Origin: Dendrocalamus latiflorus
Taxonomy: Eukaryota > Streptophyta > Magnoliopsida > Poales > Poaceae
Reading direction: 5' to 3'
DNA: 64,000 nt
Assembly (NCBI GenBank): GCA_017311315.1
Contig: CM029632.1
Span: 13,911,014 to 13,975,013, forward strand
This document shows positions 10,961-22,627 of this stretch, in pieces. Numbering within the stretch: position 1 is the stretch's first letter; the number at the start of each line of letters is the position of its first letter. The position numbers and the translations under genes were made by a program. The notes beneath the pieces are model-generated. The model ran no database searches, was not told the DNA's origin, and saw only the letters and a program-made list of their open reading frames with translations.

Positions 10961-12230
10961 AGCAGCAACTAGGGGCGGAACCAAGAAAGTCCAACCAGTA
11001 TCACAGGACATCAGGTCCAAAATTTTTTTAGCAAGGATTAACGCCTCTAATCCATGTGTGAACCCCCTCAATCCAAATTCAGTGCACCTAATCCTTTTCT
11101 TAAAGCCCAACGAAAGCAGCATTAGCAGCCCAAATTCTAAGTAGCTAACAGTAGTTCATGAATAGTCTTTGTTTCCCTCAGCCCATGAGGCAACTGTAGC
11201 AGGCCGAGCTAGCCCTTGAGCCAGCTCAAGAGGGAGGACCGCAATAGGCCACGGTGTCCATTTGATTGAACCCGAAGTGTGTCACCTCGCAGCAACCCTC
11301 AATGCCTATTCATCCCGCACCCAGCCAGGCAACGACTGGTCACCGGAGAATGGGAGAAATCGGTACCACCGACCGCCATCGTCTACCATCTCGCTACAGT
11401 GCCGCCTAGTCCCTGCTGCCTCACGCCCTCACGACCGAAGGAAGATTAGGTCCACTGATTAGTATGTACTTTACTCCAAATTTCTCTCATTTTTCCAATT
11501 TGTTTTAAGAATAGTGGCTAAATTTATGAGTTAAGGTCCCAATATTATGATTATTGATTAATTTTTATCAAATTATAGATTTAAAACTTAGAGTTTTAAT
11601 TTTGATGTTTAGAATATCGGCCTAGCTGACTGCAAATTGAAGGTAAAATTGTTGTATTTAACCACAATGTCAATTTTTGGATGTATTTTCTATTATATTG
11701 TTCTTAAATTGTTGAACATACATATATCTAATTGACTTTTTCAATTAATTGATGATGATCTCATGAATGATATACTTTTGTTATCTGAAGAAACAAAATT
11801 AACATAAATTACTAATGATGATATGGTTCATTGTTTTATAAACTTGAAAGAACATAAATACTAAAAGGTAATGCATTAACTTATATTTGGTCATTTTACT
11901 ATTTTTTTACTTGAAAACTTTAAGTAATTTTGTTCTCTTTTAACATACCATTGAGGTCGGATGATGTATTTTACCTATATCGACCAACTTTTGTCTATGA
12001 TTTTACCCTTAGTTCCTTCAGTTTACTGCAACTAACCAATATTATTATCGAATTTCTTCATTTGGTAAGCATTTCGATTACCACTTTTTATCATTATATA
12101 CTGTAATCGGTTATGTTGATATATTGATGCTAAAAATTGCCGAACATATTACTATTTAGCATAATATTGGTTGAAAATTATATATGTTGTTATATATATG
12201 GTAAAATGGTGAACCCTGGTCATTTTTATT
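10961..12230. other. AT-rich spacer
   Basis: No gene was found. It contains an AGGGGCGGAACC-like motif near 10,971 that is similar to hAT MITE ends, and low-complexity AT-rich sequence. Confidence 0.35.
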
Positions 12231-12460
12231 TTAGTTCTGCCCTTGGCAGCGTTGGCTCGGTAGTGCCGCACGATAAATTTAGCTTTTTTGTAACTAGGTG
12301 AATGTCTATGCAAACTAGTAAAAAATTCATGATTTGATTTAATATTTAGTTCCGCCCTTGACAGCACCGATTCGGCATAGCCACACGATAAATTTAGTGT
12401 TTTTGTAATTAGGTGAATATCTGTGCAAACTAGTAAAAACACGTGCTTTGATTTACTATT
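12231..12460. repeat. Tandem duplication, period 115 bp, two copies
   Basis: 12,231-12,345 and 12,346-12,460 share TTAGTTCYGCCCTTG, CACGATAAATTTAG and GCAAACTAGTAAAAA in the same order and spacing, with about one difference in ten. No coding role is apparent. Confidence 0.7.
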
Positions 12461-13499
12461 GCTAAAAACACATGCTTTTTGTACTAGCACAAATTCCATT
12501 TAAGACTGCTACAATGGAAACAAAGCATTAACAAATATATAATTAAGTTCAACTAGCTCGAACCAAAAAGCTGGCATTGAATGCAGTACCGGGTCTAGGG
12601 TTGTCTGCTGCTCATTTCCTTTGGCTATGAAGCTAGTCCTAAGGGAAGGTCAGCCTATCCTAAGATTGTTGTATGTCATGTAAGTCGTATTGCGATGGTG
12701 ACCGAGTGAGAACTAGTGCACCAGACAATTGACTAAGCACAATCTCTTAAGCGCTGAATATCTATTGTACCCAGTTCTCCGTGTAATTGCTAGCGTCCTA
12801 TAAAGGGAAACATGTTTCATTAAGCCAATATAATGTAGAACTATAATGAAACCCATAATTGTAAGCACCAGTGTCACGTGTTACGCAGACAATGAACCTT
12901 CCAGTTACTCTGGTCCATGGTAGTCTACTGTAGGGAAGCCCGATGCCACATAGTCCGCATCATACTGGTGGATCGTGTAGCTATCTTATGTCTGATCATA
13001 TCACTCATAACGCTGCCAGAGATGCATGTGGTTCGTGGGTGCATACGTAACGTACTGCACTTCGTAGTCTCGGACAGGGGAGTCGATATCTGTGCATGTG
13101 ATGTCCTGTGTGTCAGGCTGTCTCCATGACAAGGACGGAAGTAGAGTGATCCCTCATTCTCTTCCCTCAGGCGAGGGTTGTCAAGGGTTAGGCTGCCTCT
13201 ACGATGAAGATGGGAGTAGGGCAGTGGCGGCACGATTGCAACAAAATATAAAATTGTTAAACCTGAGCAGTGCACTGTATGGACTAGGAATGGTCGTGGC
13301 TAAAAGGTAATGCCGATGAGTTAGGACGCGCGGACAAAGCTACTAACGGACAATGCTGCGACTTGTCGCCCCCCGAGATAAACACGTTGCTAGCACGGCT
13401 ATAGTTGATGGCCCCCAATGCGTGTTTGGCGTCCTCGTACATGTTGACAAAACATGTTAGGCATATATGCTCGAACAGTAGGATACAAATATGAACATT
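12461..13499. other. Spacer, possible tail of PMD fragment B
   Basis: Minus-strand frames around 12,925-13,275 are open but have no recognised domain. They may be the degraded C-terminal tail of the PMD sequence at 13.5-14.3 kb. Confidence 0.3.
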
Positions 13500-14290
13500 A
13501 AGTATTTTACCACTTCATTTTGCCATACCTTACAATGTCGGTTCGGACCGAGTGCCAACCTATCGGCGTACATGGCCTACATAGGGGGCTAGGGAGACAC
13601 GTAAGTCTGCAACGGGTTCGCGGCACGTACTGCTCCAAATACAAGCGGTATGTGTCAGGGTCATATGGCCATCGCTCCTGCTCGACCTCCGTCCTCGCTG
13701 ACTGCTCTCAGGTGAGTGTCCACGCTGTATGTTTCTCCCTCCACTCGTCGTTCTTCCGTCCCTTCTTCAATTACCTACAGAAAAAATAGAGGTACATAAT
13801 AACGTTACTTCAGTGGGGAAATAAAGTAGATACGAATGGTACGCAATGAGGTAACAAATAAATTTATTTACATGTGAACGTGGCTTGGTAGTGATCGACA
13901 CGATGCTGGTGGCAACTGCTGATGAAATCCAAATTGTGTCATGACTCGTTGGGGGTGTACGGCTCCACTATATGGGAGAAGACGAGGTAGTACGTCGTGA
14001 GCCAGTAGTCCCTGTCCTTCTCACACTGCTCTGACAGTCCGAAAGGGGTTGTCTCAGAGATAAACTTTGCGGTCCATACTATCCGCACGATACTACCCTC
14101 ATCCAAGGTTTCGAATGCGTTGTGAAAGTTTGGATATGCTCATCGTGGCCTCTCGCTGGACCATTTTAGCTCGCTAGCAGTTCAACGAGTGCCCATGGTG
14201 GACCCATCCACCAGATCATCGTCACCGTAGAACCGTCTCTAACTGGTATGGGTGCATATGCACCCGAAAGTATGGTTAACCAATAGAAAA
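13500..14290 (-). pseudogene. Plant mobile domain fragment B
   Basis: Minus-strand pieces read FETLDEGSIVRIVWTAKFI, ETTPFGLSEQCEKDRDYWL, TYYLVFSHIVEPYTP, QRVMTQFGFHQQLP (another frame), and RWPYDPDTYRLYLEQYVPR. These are the central and C-terminal blocks of plant mobile domain proteins. At least one frame change falls between VEPYTP and the QRVMTQFG block, and the N-terminal half is absent. It may belong to the same composite element as fragment A, with the MULE transposase remnant between them. Confidence 0.65.
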
Positions 14291-15662
14291 GTGCTCTCAC
14301 GATCATAGCTGCAACAAGATGTAGCAACCGTATAATCCAACGCGCTGCATTGCATGATCTTTCTTTAGACAGAACTCACTGCACGTTTCGCTGGCCAGTA
14401 GTAGTATCATCCAGGAGCTGCAGGCCTCCAGACTCGAAGAAAACCAGCGGCAGGCGACTACCCGGCTACCCGGATGAAACACGCAGCTACTCTGCTGCCG
14501 TTCTCGGATCTCAGACCGGACCGGACGGCATCCTGCCCCCGCCGGCTGCCGTGCGGGCCCGCGACCGCTTGCGCGCAGACTTGGAAAAACACTGCGCTGA
14601 CAGTATCAGTTAGGCCGCGCCGGCCACACTGAGCGCCTGGAAGAACAAACGAACCGAGTGCAGCCGGCGGCCGCGGCGAAACGTCGACAAAAGCTTGACC
14701 AAAACGCACGAGAACCAGCAGCAAGCAAGCAAGAGTGCAACCGCCTTGTCGGACGCTCTTCCGGCCGCGCAAATGGACGCGCAGACGTTTCCACTCACCG
14801 GCTTCCAGGTTCCACCTCACTCCACCCGCATCGGCATCCTTGCGGTGGACTGGCACGGCCGTCCGGAGCAGCGGAATGGACGCGCTGATCAACGAGGACG
14901 GCAGGCAGAAGCCGCTCCAGTGCTGACCACTCGCACGGCACGGTGCCCTGCATGTTAATACTCTCGGCAGCCGGCACATGTTGCCGAGGCAGCGCTCGTC
15001 GGCTGGGCTGGGCCTGGCCTAGATGTGCATGTGCTGACCGCGAGGATGCTGTAGGAGGCTGCAGGCAAGGCCTACGTTCACGATGGAAGAGGATTATCTA
15101 ACGTTGAAAAAGAAAGTAGAGAGTGAAGATGCTGTGACTTTGGGTGACTATAAGCCGTCCAATCTGAGATGAACAGACCAGATCAGATACACCACTGTTG
15201 TCCCCTGACTTTGCTCTTTTAACTTCAGAGGACCCGGATCCGTCGGTGATGAGTTCAATCATGAGTCGCCAATTTGGCATCTGACAACGGAAAAGCAAAT
15301 TTTTCTGCCTGTATTAATCCGAAGACACCTTACAGGCTTACAGCAGCTCATTTCATCTCGTTAAGAGACCACATGGATAGCTGTAGCACATGTTGTACAG
15401 TTCTGTTTACTTAGGTGACAATATCGGTTATCAATTTCACTAAAAAAAGGCTCAAGATATGAGAAATATAGATTCAGCTATAGGCTTTTACGGAGGTCAG
15501 AATGGGTTGTGCTTTATTCAAATATAGAAATATGTGTATATATATTGATTTGATTCCTTGTAGGCTTACACGCAAACATAGACAAGGTAACGCGTACAAG
15601 TGAGGACCTTAACAGTGGTGGACTTACAACAACAACAACAACAACCGGCCGTCAGTGTTTGA
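14291..15662. other. GC-rich then AT-rich spacer with repeated segment
   Basis: 14,400-14,960 is GC-rich and open in several frames without a recognised domain. 14,865-14,908 matches 6,149-6,193 in the same orientation. 15,000-15,660 is 3' flank of the minus-strand 252-aa gene and contains a short (AAC)n run at about 15,628-15,646. Confidence 0.4.
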
Positions 15663-18600
15663 TCAATTTGGCGGCGTCCTAGAGCCCAGTGCTCTTGAAA
15701 GCTCTCTGATAATGATCGACTTCTCCTTAGCTTCTTTATCTCCTTCAAAATGCCATTTTCGGGACATGTCTTCAGCCTACAGTTTCAGAATGTGAAAAGG
15801 CAGATCAATACAGTTACAAATATCAGAAGGCCAGAATTTGATTAACACTGAAGTATAATCTACTGAAGTCTCGAGGATAAATACAATGAGTGAATATGTA
15901 GCCAGAAATGCAAGTATAGAAGTTTTGTTACCCATCTCCTTAGTGGAGCTATTTGCTCTCTGATCATATCAGCTTGTGGTTGCACTGCATTTCTTCCTTT
16001 AGTTCTGACGTCATCTACCTAAAAGGAAATTCAATGTTTTTTTCAGAAAGGCTACTTGCCAATTAGATATATATGGTGAATAGCAGAACGTTTACACAAT
16101 TTAGTATGTTTCCTTGGTGTATGCATACAATGTCAAATTTGGTTTTATCTATGCCAAGATAACAGAAGGGGGATTTAGTTTGTCATTGCATCACTAGTAC
16201 AGTAGTACTATTTTAAATTTCCAATCTCCCAGGTATCTTCACTGAACTGAAGAACTCCTTGATATCCTGAAAGCAAACCTCCCCCCCCCCCCCCCCACAC
16301 CCCACCCACCCCCACCACCTCTACTTGGAAACAAACACTTTGATCACTCAAGCATGCTAGGAATTTTGTTTTCATTTTTGTGCAATGTGGCAACTGAGCA
16401 AGTGATCCAATAGTGTTTGTAGCATACTTAGTCAGAGTAAGAACAAAGTCGCAGGCTAACGGTCAGAAAGAGCAACCCGGGGGGGGAGGGGGGGGGGGGG
16501 GGAGGATGCGGGCAAACAACAAAGGGAGCTTTCTTGCACAGCTATGCCTACTGGAACATTGTGAACAACATAACAGCAAACAATTGAGGACCATTAGGTA
16601 GCAAATTTCACACGAAAACATACAAGGTACAAAGAATCAATCAAGAACTGAAGACTGGAAAAACAACACAGCTACAAAACTCTTAACACCAATCATAAAG
16701 CACAAACAAGATGGATGAAGAGTCACAAAGCCTAGCATTATTGTTTACAATTTGGTTGCACATCTTTTTCGTTTTGCTGAAGAAGGTAAAGATTGTAAAT
16801 TAATTCTGATAGATTGTTCTACTTAAAACCGGTTCAATGACTTACTGAATGCAACTGTAGCTTATCTGCTGTGTACAATAAAACAGTTGTTGCCCCTCCG
16901 AACACCAAAATAGTCGCAGCAACAAATGCCTTCCCAACTGTAATAATCTAAAAGTGAGAACAAAATATTTTTAACAACATAACTACAACTCAAAATTTTG
17001 TGGCAACTGGAAAGAAAATATACTCTGTGAGTATCCAGCAATTACAGCCTTCAACTTCTTAGAGTCCATGGGAGGTGGGTGCCTATCACGCCGCCGCTCA
17101 TTGGCTGTTGATGCAGAGTAGTGAAGTTGCTCATTTGGAAGCTGCCATCTACAAACAAAACCACAGCAAGCACATAAAAAAGAATGAAAAAACATTACAT
17201 GTTCAGTTGTACAGCATTAAGTCAACTACCCCAAGGAACGGCTGAGAGCATAGGAAACACTCAGGTGGTAATTTTAAATCACGGGAAAGTATTAAGTGGT
17301 ACACACTACACAGACCAGAAACAGTTTTTCTTTTACAAGTCCTGGTAGTTGAAACACATGAACTCTTGCTATGGTAACAAGATGAGTTCCCTATGCCAAC
17401 CAATTAGAATGAAAGATTGAGTTGTTAGAAATATATAGTTCACTTAGAGATATGCATAACAGCATAAGCATACACAACGTCCATGCAATCAATAGCTTCC
17501 CTATAGGAACCTTAATGGATGCTTCTGCGCATACAAAAAAAATCATGAACACTTTACATGACCCTCACTTATGAGGTTATCAGCAGGTAGAAGCATGACA
17601 CTAATAAAAGAGCATTATCTCAGACACATGATTTAAAAGCTGGATATAGGACTGTAGGAGTGTACTTGGCTTCTTGCTTGAACTATCACAACTATCTAAT
17701 GATATGATACATCAGAAAAAATGAATATGTGTCAGCTTTTAAAGCTTAAATAGTCCTTTTAAAATTCCTATATAGCTGTATCAGGCTAAAAGCACAAACT
17801 GTTTTTTAGTATAAACTGCATTATTCAGTGGCTGTCCAGAAACGTCTGACCATATCATCTTTTCTTGTGTCATTGCTCAATTTGCTTGGCGCTGTGTGAA
17901 AGAAGCTCTCAACTGAGAGAATCCCTACATCCTTCCAAGACTTCTTGGACAACTGGTTATGCCTGGGGGGTGATTCTAACTATCTGAATTTGCTATTCAG
18001 TTTTGCAGCTTTCGCGTGGACTATCTGCCAAACAAGAAACAAAATGACAACTGCAAAAAACTTTCCAAAACACCCCAGTGATATCATGTACAAAAATCTG
18101 TTTTACATGCAACCGCGGTGCTGTTTTGCTGGAGAAGGACCGAAGATCTATTGAAGAACTAATGGAGAAGATGAAAACTTGGCTACGCCTACGCGACTTC
18201 AGGGGCAGAGGGAAGGGGTAGGAGCCAAAATGGAGCTTGTTTGAGTATGTTCGTGAACCGTTTTGCTGTTTGTAATATATATATATATATATATATATAT
18301 CCCATTTCAATCACTATTAATATTTAGTCAAAAAAATCAGTATTAATAGTAGCCAGTTCGGTTTGAATATTGTAAACTTCGAGGGAAGCATTGATTGGGA
18401 AGTGCTCTGTTGTTAGGTTTACCCATACCCGACAAGCAATTGATCAGGTTGGGCATTATGAACTGATCCGCAAAAAAATCATGTATAGATAAATGCATTG
18501 AGTGGAATAAATCCCTCTTGAGAACCGTATTCATATGAGAGTATATCAACCTTCCAACATAAGCCCCTAAACACCTTTCCCTTACAATGTAGTGCTTTTT

Positions 18601-19176
18601 CCGGTCCACGCCTACTAACAACAACTTGCTCCAATCAAAAGATGCATCTTGCATATGCACTCATGCGCAATTGCTTTCTCGTATACCAAAGCACGAACGA
18701 TCAGGCACATATTTACCAAATGCAGCACATACAGATACACACGATCACCCAGAATTCAGAACTACTGAGAAACAAAATCGGAACAAAAACCATGGGAAAT
18801 CGGGGGAAAAAACCATGGGAACAACGGCGAATTACCTCTTCGGGCCGAATGTGGCCTGCGGCAGCGAGACGAAGGAGCGGAGCGGGTTGAGCACGTCGGG
18901 AGACACGCCGGCAGCCTCGGCGCCTCCCGGAGGGAGGGCCCAGCGGGAGGAGGCGGAGAGGGAGGGGTCGGCCGGAGGCGGCGTAGCCTTGATGGGCACC
19001 GAGTGGCGGAGGATCTCCGGGAGCACGTCGGGCGACGGCTGCGTGGATGCCGGTCCGGGCCCGGGCCAGGACGCGGGGTTGGGGATCTTCCGCGCGAGGC
19101 GGCCGGCGGCGTTCTTGGACTCCTGGAGGAAGTATGCGCCCTCCTTGGCGGCGAGGCGGCCAGCGAGGAAGCTCAT
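15663..19176 (-). CDS. Five-exon gene for a 252-residue single-span membrane protein of unknown function
   Basis: Exons, high to low: 18,836-19,176; 17,024-17,148; 16,846-16,937; 15,932-16,018; 15,663-15,776. All junctions are GT-AG and phases fit, giving 252 residues with no stops. The start MSFLAGRLAAKEGAYFLQES is followed by a Pro/Ser-rich stretch, then LPQATFGPKR/WQLPNEQL. A hydrophobic segment (AFVAATILVFGGATTVLLY, about residues 159-177) is a likely membrane span. The C-terminal part is charged (IREQIAPLRRW, WHFEGDKEAKEKS). It looks like a conserved plant-specific family, but I cannot name a function. The N-terminus could act as an organelle signal; this is inference. Intron 1 (1.7 kb) holds a LINE tail. 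The ATG is the first in a GC-rich frame and fits the family-like start. Confidence 0.82.
16279..16313. repeat. Poly-C / CCCA tract in intron
   Basis: A run of about 19 C followed by CCCA-type repeats lies within intron 3 of the 252-aa gene. Length errors are likely in such tracts. Confidence 0.8.
16479..16503. repeat. Poly-G tract in intron
   Basis: A G-run broken by one A, about 200 bp from the poly-C tract and complementary to it, in the same intron. Confidence 0.8.
17815..18302 (+). mobile_element. 5'-truncated LINE 3' end with (TA)n tail
   Basis: The plus strand reads CPETSDHIIFSCVIAQFAWR, a zf-RVT-type motif found at the C-terminus of plant L1 reverse transcriptase proteins, then DFLDNWLCLGG and FSFAAFAWTICQTRNKMT. 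Stops and a frame change break it. The sequence runs into a TA dinucleotide run of about 24 bases at 18,278-18,301, a plausible LINE tail. It sits in intron 1 of the 252-aa gene in the opposite orientation. Confidence 0.65.
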
Positions 19177-20926
19177 CGGCGGCGGCGGGGGCAGGCAGAC
19201 AGGCCTGGTTCGGGCGCGGCGCAATTGATCGAGCCGGCGGTGTGCGGCGAGGTTTGGGGTTTGCCAAGGGGCCGCGGCCGTGTGGGTTCTTTTGTAAGTA
19301 CGGCCGTGTATAAGGAGTGACGTGGACGGTAGCGTGGCTTCATGGCTGTTGCTTCCTTTTTTTTCCCTCACCTTTTTTTCGCCTCGTTTCCGTTTCTTCC
19401 TCCTCTGGAGTCAAGTAGTCAACGGTTCTTTTGATCGGCAGGCTACAGGCTAATGTCGAGCTTCTTAATTTCGATTGTTTTGTTTTTGTTTTTTCTTTTA
19501 TATTATCTATGAAGATATAATATTTTTTTATTTTTTAATTGAATGACTCGAAAAAGCTTTAGCTGCCCCACTTGGTTGGGCTGAAAAGCTATGACTTATG
19601 ACTGAAAATGTACTATAGGGGTTGAAATTTTACTGTAGCTGACGGTGGCTTATTTGGCATAATAAAATTTAAAAAATGAAAAATATGCTAGCTTATCACG
19701 GACAACGCAAACGAATACGGGAAAAAAAGAACCGGTAAAAAGCTAAAAAAGTCAAAATTTCAGAAAAAGACAAAATTTATGAAAAAAATAAGCCAGAAGC
19801 TAGGAACTGAAGCCGAAACAGGTGGGGGTCGTTAAAAAAGCCAGATTGGACGGAATAAAATTTTCTAACATGTAGTTAGTGGAGCACGCCAGTAAGATAG
19901 TCTTCTCAATGTATTCCACAGTGGAAGTGTAAGTAACGAATGTATTTCACGCGAGTAATGTAATCCTCCGCCGGTTTTTTTTTATCTTTCAAGAAGTCGT
20001 GGTGGTATACCAAATTTCCAGCATAACTCCTATAAATATAGAAAATAGGCTCATGTATTATGCACAGAATAGTAGCATTAAATAAAAAAGATAGCCATTG
20101 CTATCTCACATATCTTGTATCTATTTGTTCTTATATTTTTGCATTGCCTAATTGTATAATTGATCTTACTTCAGTTGCATTGATTAGATGCATAGATCTC
20201 ATTTAACCTGTTTGTGAGTATACCATGTGGAGATGCATGCAAACCATGTTCACTTAAAAGTTTTCAATGGCCCTTTTTCTATGCTGATTAATACTTCTAT
20301 TGTTTTCCTCTCATGCTATAGTAATACTAATTGCTACATATACGGAGATTTTCATTCTTTGTGTTTTCTCAGTGACTCAGCCCCTAACGGACGCCTGGTC
20401 GGCTGGAGCTGAAAATAAGAAGAAAAACGGATTAAAGGAAAGTGTTGAACGAAATAACTTCTTGGGAAGCAAGTCGTTTCATCTGAAGTTCTCTAACACC
20501 CTTCTACAAGGCAGCACCTGCCAATTTCTTTGGCTTGGTCAACAAGTCCTTTTGCCACATCTGTCAACCGTAGCCGCATTCCCAAATTTCTTATCAGAGA
20601 GGATTAGAGCGACGAACTTCTGATATGACAATTGCTTCTTAAACTACTGATATTGCAACACGAATTCTGCTAGGCTGACATGGTCAATTAGCCATGGAAC
20701 ATATCAAATGGGAGTTACCCCCTCTACAAGCTACAACTGAAGAACAAGGGTTTGCAAGTGGGCCAGATAGACTGGGTACAAATTTCTCTCCTGTTCTTAA
20801 CAACACTCACTGTCAGGTGGTTCTGAGCTTCACTCATCAGACCAAACTGTGAGTCACTATTTGCAGAAATTTGGAAAACAGCAAAAAAGAAAAATTGTCC
20901 TCATAGCAGCAGCACGACAAAACCAT
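19177..20926. other. Upstream region of the 252-aa gene
   Basis: 19,177-19,330 is GC-rich and likely 5' UTR and promoter of the minus-strand gene. 19,557-19,850 is AT-rich and resembles a degraded MITE. An open plus-strand frame at 20,300-20,623 has no recognised domain. No gene is called. Confidence 0.4.
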
Positions 20927-21252
20927 TGTTATGAACCTTAGTTCATAACGGGTAAACACCACCAAGAAGATGGCCGGATGGCGTCGGCGTAGGGAGAGAG
21001 GAGAGACTACGGACTAGGAAGACTATTGATATTATTCTTGCTTGATTACAATAGCATGTGGTAGCCTCCTTATATAGATGGCTTCCCCTAACAGATAGAA
21101 TCTAATCTCAATCATATCTCTAACAGATATAGTAACTAATATCATATCTCTAATTATATCTCTAACACAAGGAAACTAATCTCTAACTTGAATAGAAATC
21201 AATCTCTAATTCCTAATAATACCCGATTGGCCCAAGGCCCACGCCTATAACA
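20927..21252 (-). repeat. 3' LTR of the 2,027-bp element
   Basis: 326 bp, bounded by TG...CA and next to TSD ACCAT. It differs from the partner LTR at one base (AAAT versus AAAC in the GAATAGAAAYCAATCTC stretch). Confidence 0.95.
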
Positions 21253-21417
21253 CTACACCCCTCCCGGACATGCAGCTTGTCCTCGAGCTGCTAGACGGCG
21301 GCCAATGGAAGACCTTCGACGTCGATGTAGAAGACGAACGGTGGTGGGGTGCTGCAGCGGATGAAGACGACCGGTCTGATCCAAGCGGAACAGGGCTAAA
21401 TGATGCCTGCAAAATAA

Positions 21418-21510
21418 GATTTTTTTTTCTGGATTTTTTTTTTTGAATTTTTTTTTTTGATTTTTTTTTTGGATTTTTTTTTTGGATTTTTTTTTTGGAT
21501 TTTTTTTTAT
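21418..21510. repeat. GGA(T)8-10 repeat tract
   Basis: A run of T8-10 blocks separated by GGA or GA lies inside the LTR element. On the minus strand it reads as a lysine-rich string. It is probably expanded low-complexity DNA. Confidence 0.75.
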
Positions 21511-21850
21511 TGCCGGAACTGATCGGTCGGTTTTATAAACCGACCGACACCCCGAACGCCTCAGGTCGGGTCGCGATCGACGACGAAAGGAGCGGCGGCG
21601 GCGGCGGCGGTTCCGGGGGCGACGGCGGCGAAGAGCGGCGGCCGGAAGAGCGGCGGCCGGAAGAGCGGCGGCCAGAGGAGCAATGGCCGGCGGAGCGGCT
21701 GCAGCGGCCCAGGCGGAGCCGGATCTGGAGGAGGCGGCCCAGGCGGAGGCGGATCGGGCGGAGGCGGGATCTGGCCGACGGCGGTCGGCGACGGCCCGGG
21801 CGACGGCGGGATCTGGCCGGCGGCGGTCGGAGACGGCTCGGGCAGCGGCG

Positions 21851-22582
21851 TCAGCCGGTCTGACGGCGGCTCCCAGGCGCAGGAACTCGGGTGGCGGCCG
21901 GCGTCTGCGGTGGTGGATCCGGGCGGCGGTGGCTTGGGCGCGTGGACACGGTCCCGAGCGGCGGCGGCACAGGCGGCGGTGGCTCGAGCGGACGGAGATG
22001 GCGGCGCGGAGAAGCCGGGAACGTCCGGATCTGGAGTGGAGGTGGCCGGATCTGGACGTGTCGTGGCTGATGACGGCTCGATCGCGCGCAGAGGTCGTCG
22101 ATAGAGCGACGGCGGCTCCGGGCGGAACAGCAGCCTGGTGGCGACGACGAACGGCGGCGGTCGACGCAGAGAGCGAGGCGACGCGGAGAGCAGACGACTG
22201 CTGGCGAACGGAAGTTTGCCGGCGGCGACCGAAGGCATCTCGGCGGCGGCGGCCGAAGCCGGGCGACGGTGGGTGAGGCGCTGAACGGGGAGGTCGGACC
22301 AAGAGTTGCGGCGACCACGACGATGGTTGAGGCTCTGGATGGAGACGCTGCAGCGATGCAATCCCCTGGGCTTGGAGCTGATGCGGTCGGTGGAATGTAG
22401 CCGGCGGCTAAACTCCGCCTGGATTCAAGTGCTGCAATCCTGGCATTGGTTACAATGCTATGCCGCGTCAAATCTGCAATCTGGGACTTCATCTCGGCCT
22501 GCTGCTGCATGATCTCAGCCATTTGCTTCTTGATTGCTTTAAACGTTGCTCTCACGGAACTGGTCTTCTCGCCGGAAACCAT
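21851..22582 (-). CDS. Gag-like ORF of the non-autonomous LTR element
   Basis: From ATG 22,582 the frame begins MVSGEKTSSVRATFKAIKKQ, then MAEIMQQQAEMKSQIADL and ARIAALESR, a coiled-coil-like stretch similar in style to the N-terminus of plant gypsy Gag. The rest is Ser/Pro/Arg-rich low complexity. There is no zinc knuckle, protease or polymerase. It may be the leftover Gag start retained with the packaging region. I cannot tell whether it is translated. Confidence 0.5.
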   Translation of the reverse strand: MVSGEKTSSVRATFKAIKKQMAEIMQQQAEMKSQIADLTRHSIVTNARIAALESRRSLAAGYIPPTASAPSPGDCIAAASPSRASTIVVVAATLGPTSPFSASPTVARLRPPPPRCLRSPPANFRSPAVVCSPRRLALCVDRRRSSSPPGCCSARSRRRSIDDLCARSSRHQPRHVQIRPPPLQIRTFPASPRRHLRPLEPPPPVPPPLGTVSTRPSHRRPDPPPQTPAATRVPAPGSRRQTG

Positions 22583-22612
22583 GGTAGCAGAAGTCGTGGG
22601 CAAGGATCGACT

Positions 22613-22624
22613 GCTCTGATACCA
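22613..22624 (-). promoter_or_regulatory. Primer-binding site (initiator Met tRNA type)
   Basis: Minus-strand TGGTATCAGAGC, complementary to the 3' end of plant initiator methionine tRNA, three bases from the LTR. Confidence 0.9.
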
Positions 22625-22627
22625 AGT

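Noticed and set aside
10971..12360. AGGGGCGGAACC ... GTTCYGCCCTTG pair as a transposon
   Set aside because: No matching target duplication, and the right motif occurs twice because of the 115-bp tandem repeat.
18713..19371. Alternative long minus-strand starts upstream of the 252-aa gene ATG
   Set aside because: The extra N-terminal residues are low-complexity leader sequence. The MSFLAGRLA start gives a coherent protein, and spliced phases match it.
20300..20623. Plus-strand 107-residue frame
   Set aside because: No recognised domain, no splice context and ordinary composition. Kept only as spacer.
21683..22276. 197-residue plus-strand frame in the LTR element
   Set aside because: An Arg/Ala/Gly-rich shadow of GC-rich DNA, antisense to the element.
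21253..22302. 349-residue minus-strand frame with a lysine-rich string
   Set aside because: It overlaps the gag-like frame in another phase, has only low-complexity residues, and reads through the T-rich tract and purine tract of the LTR element.
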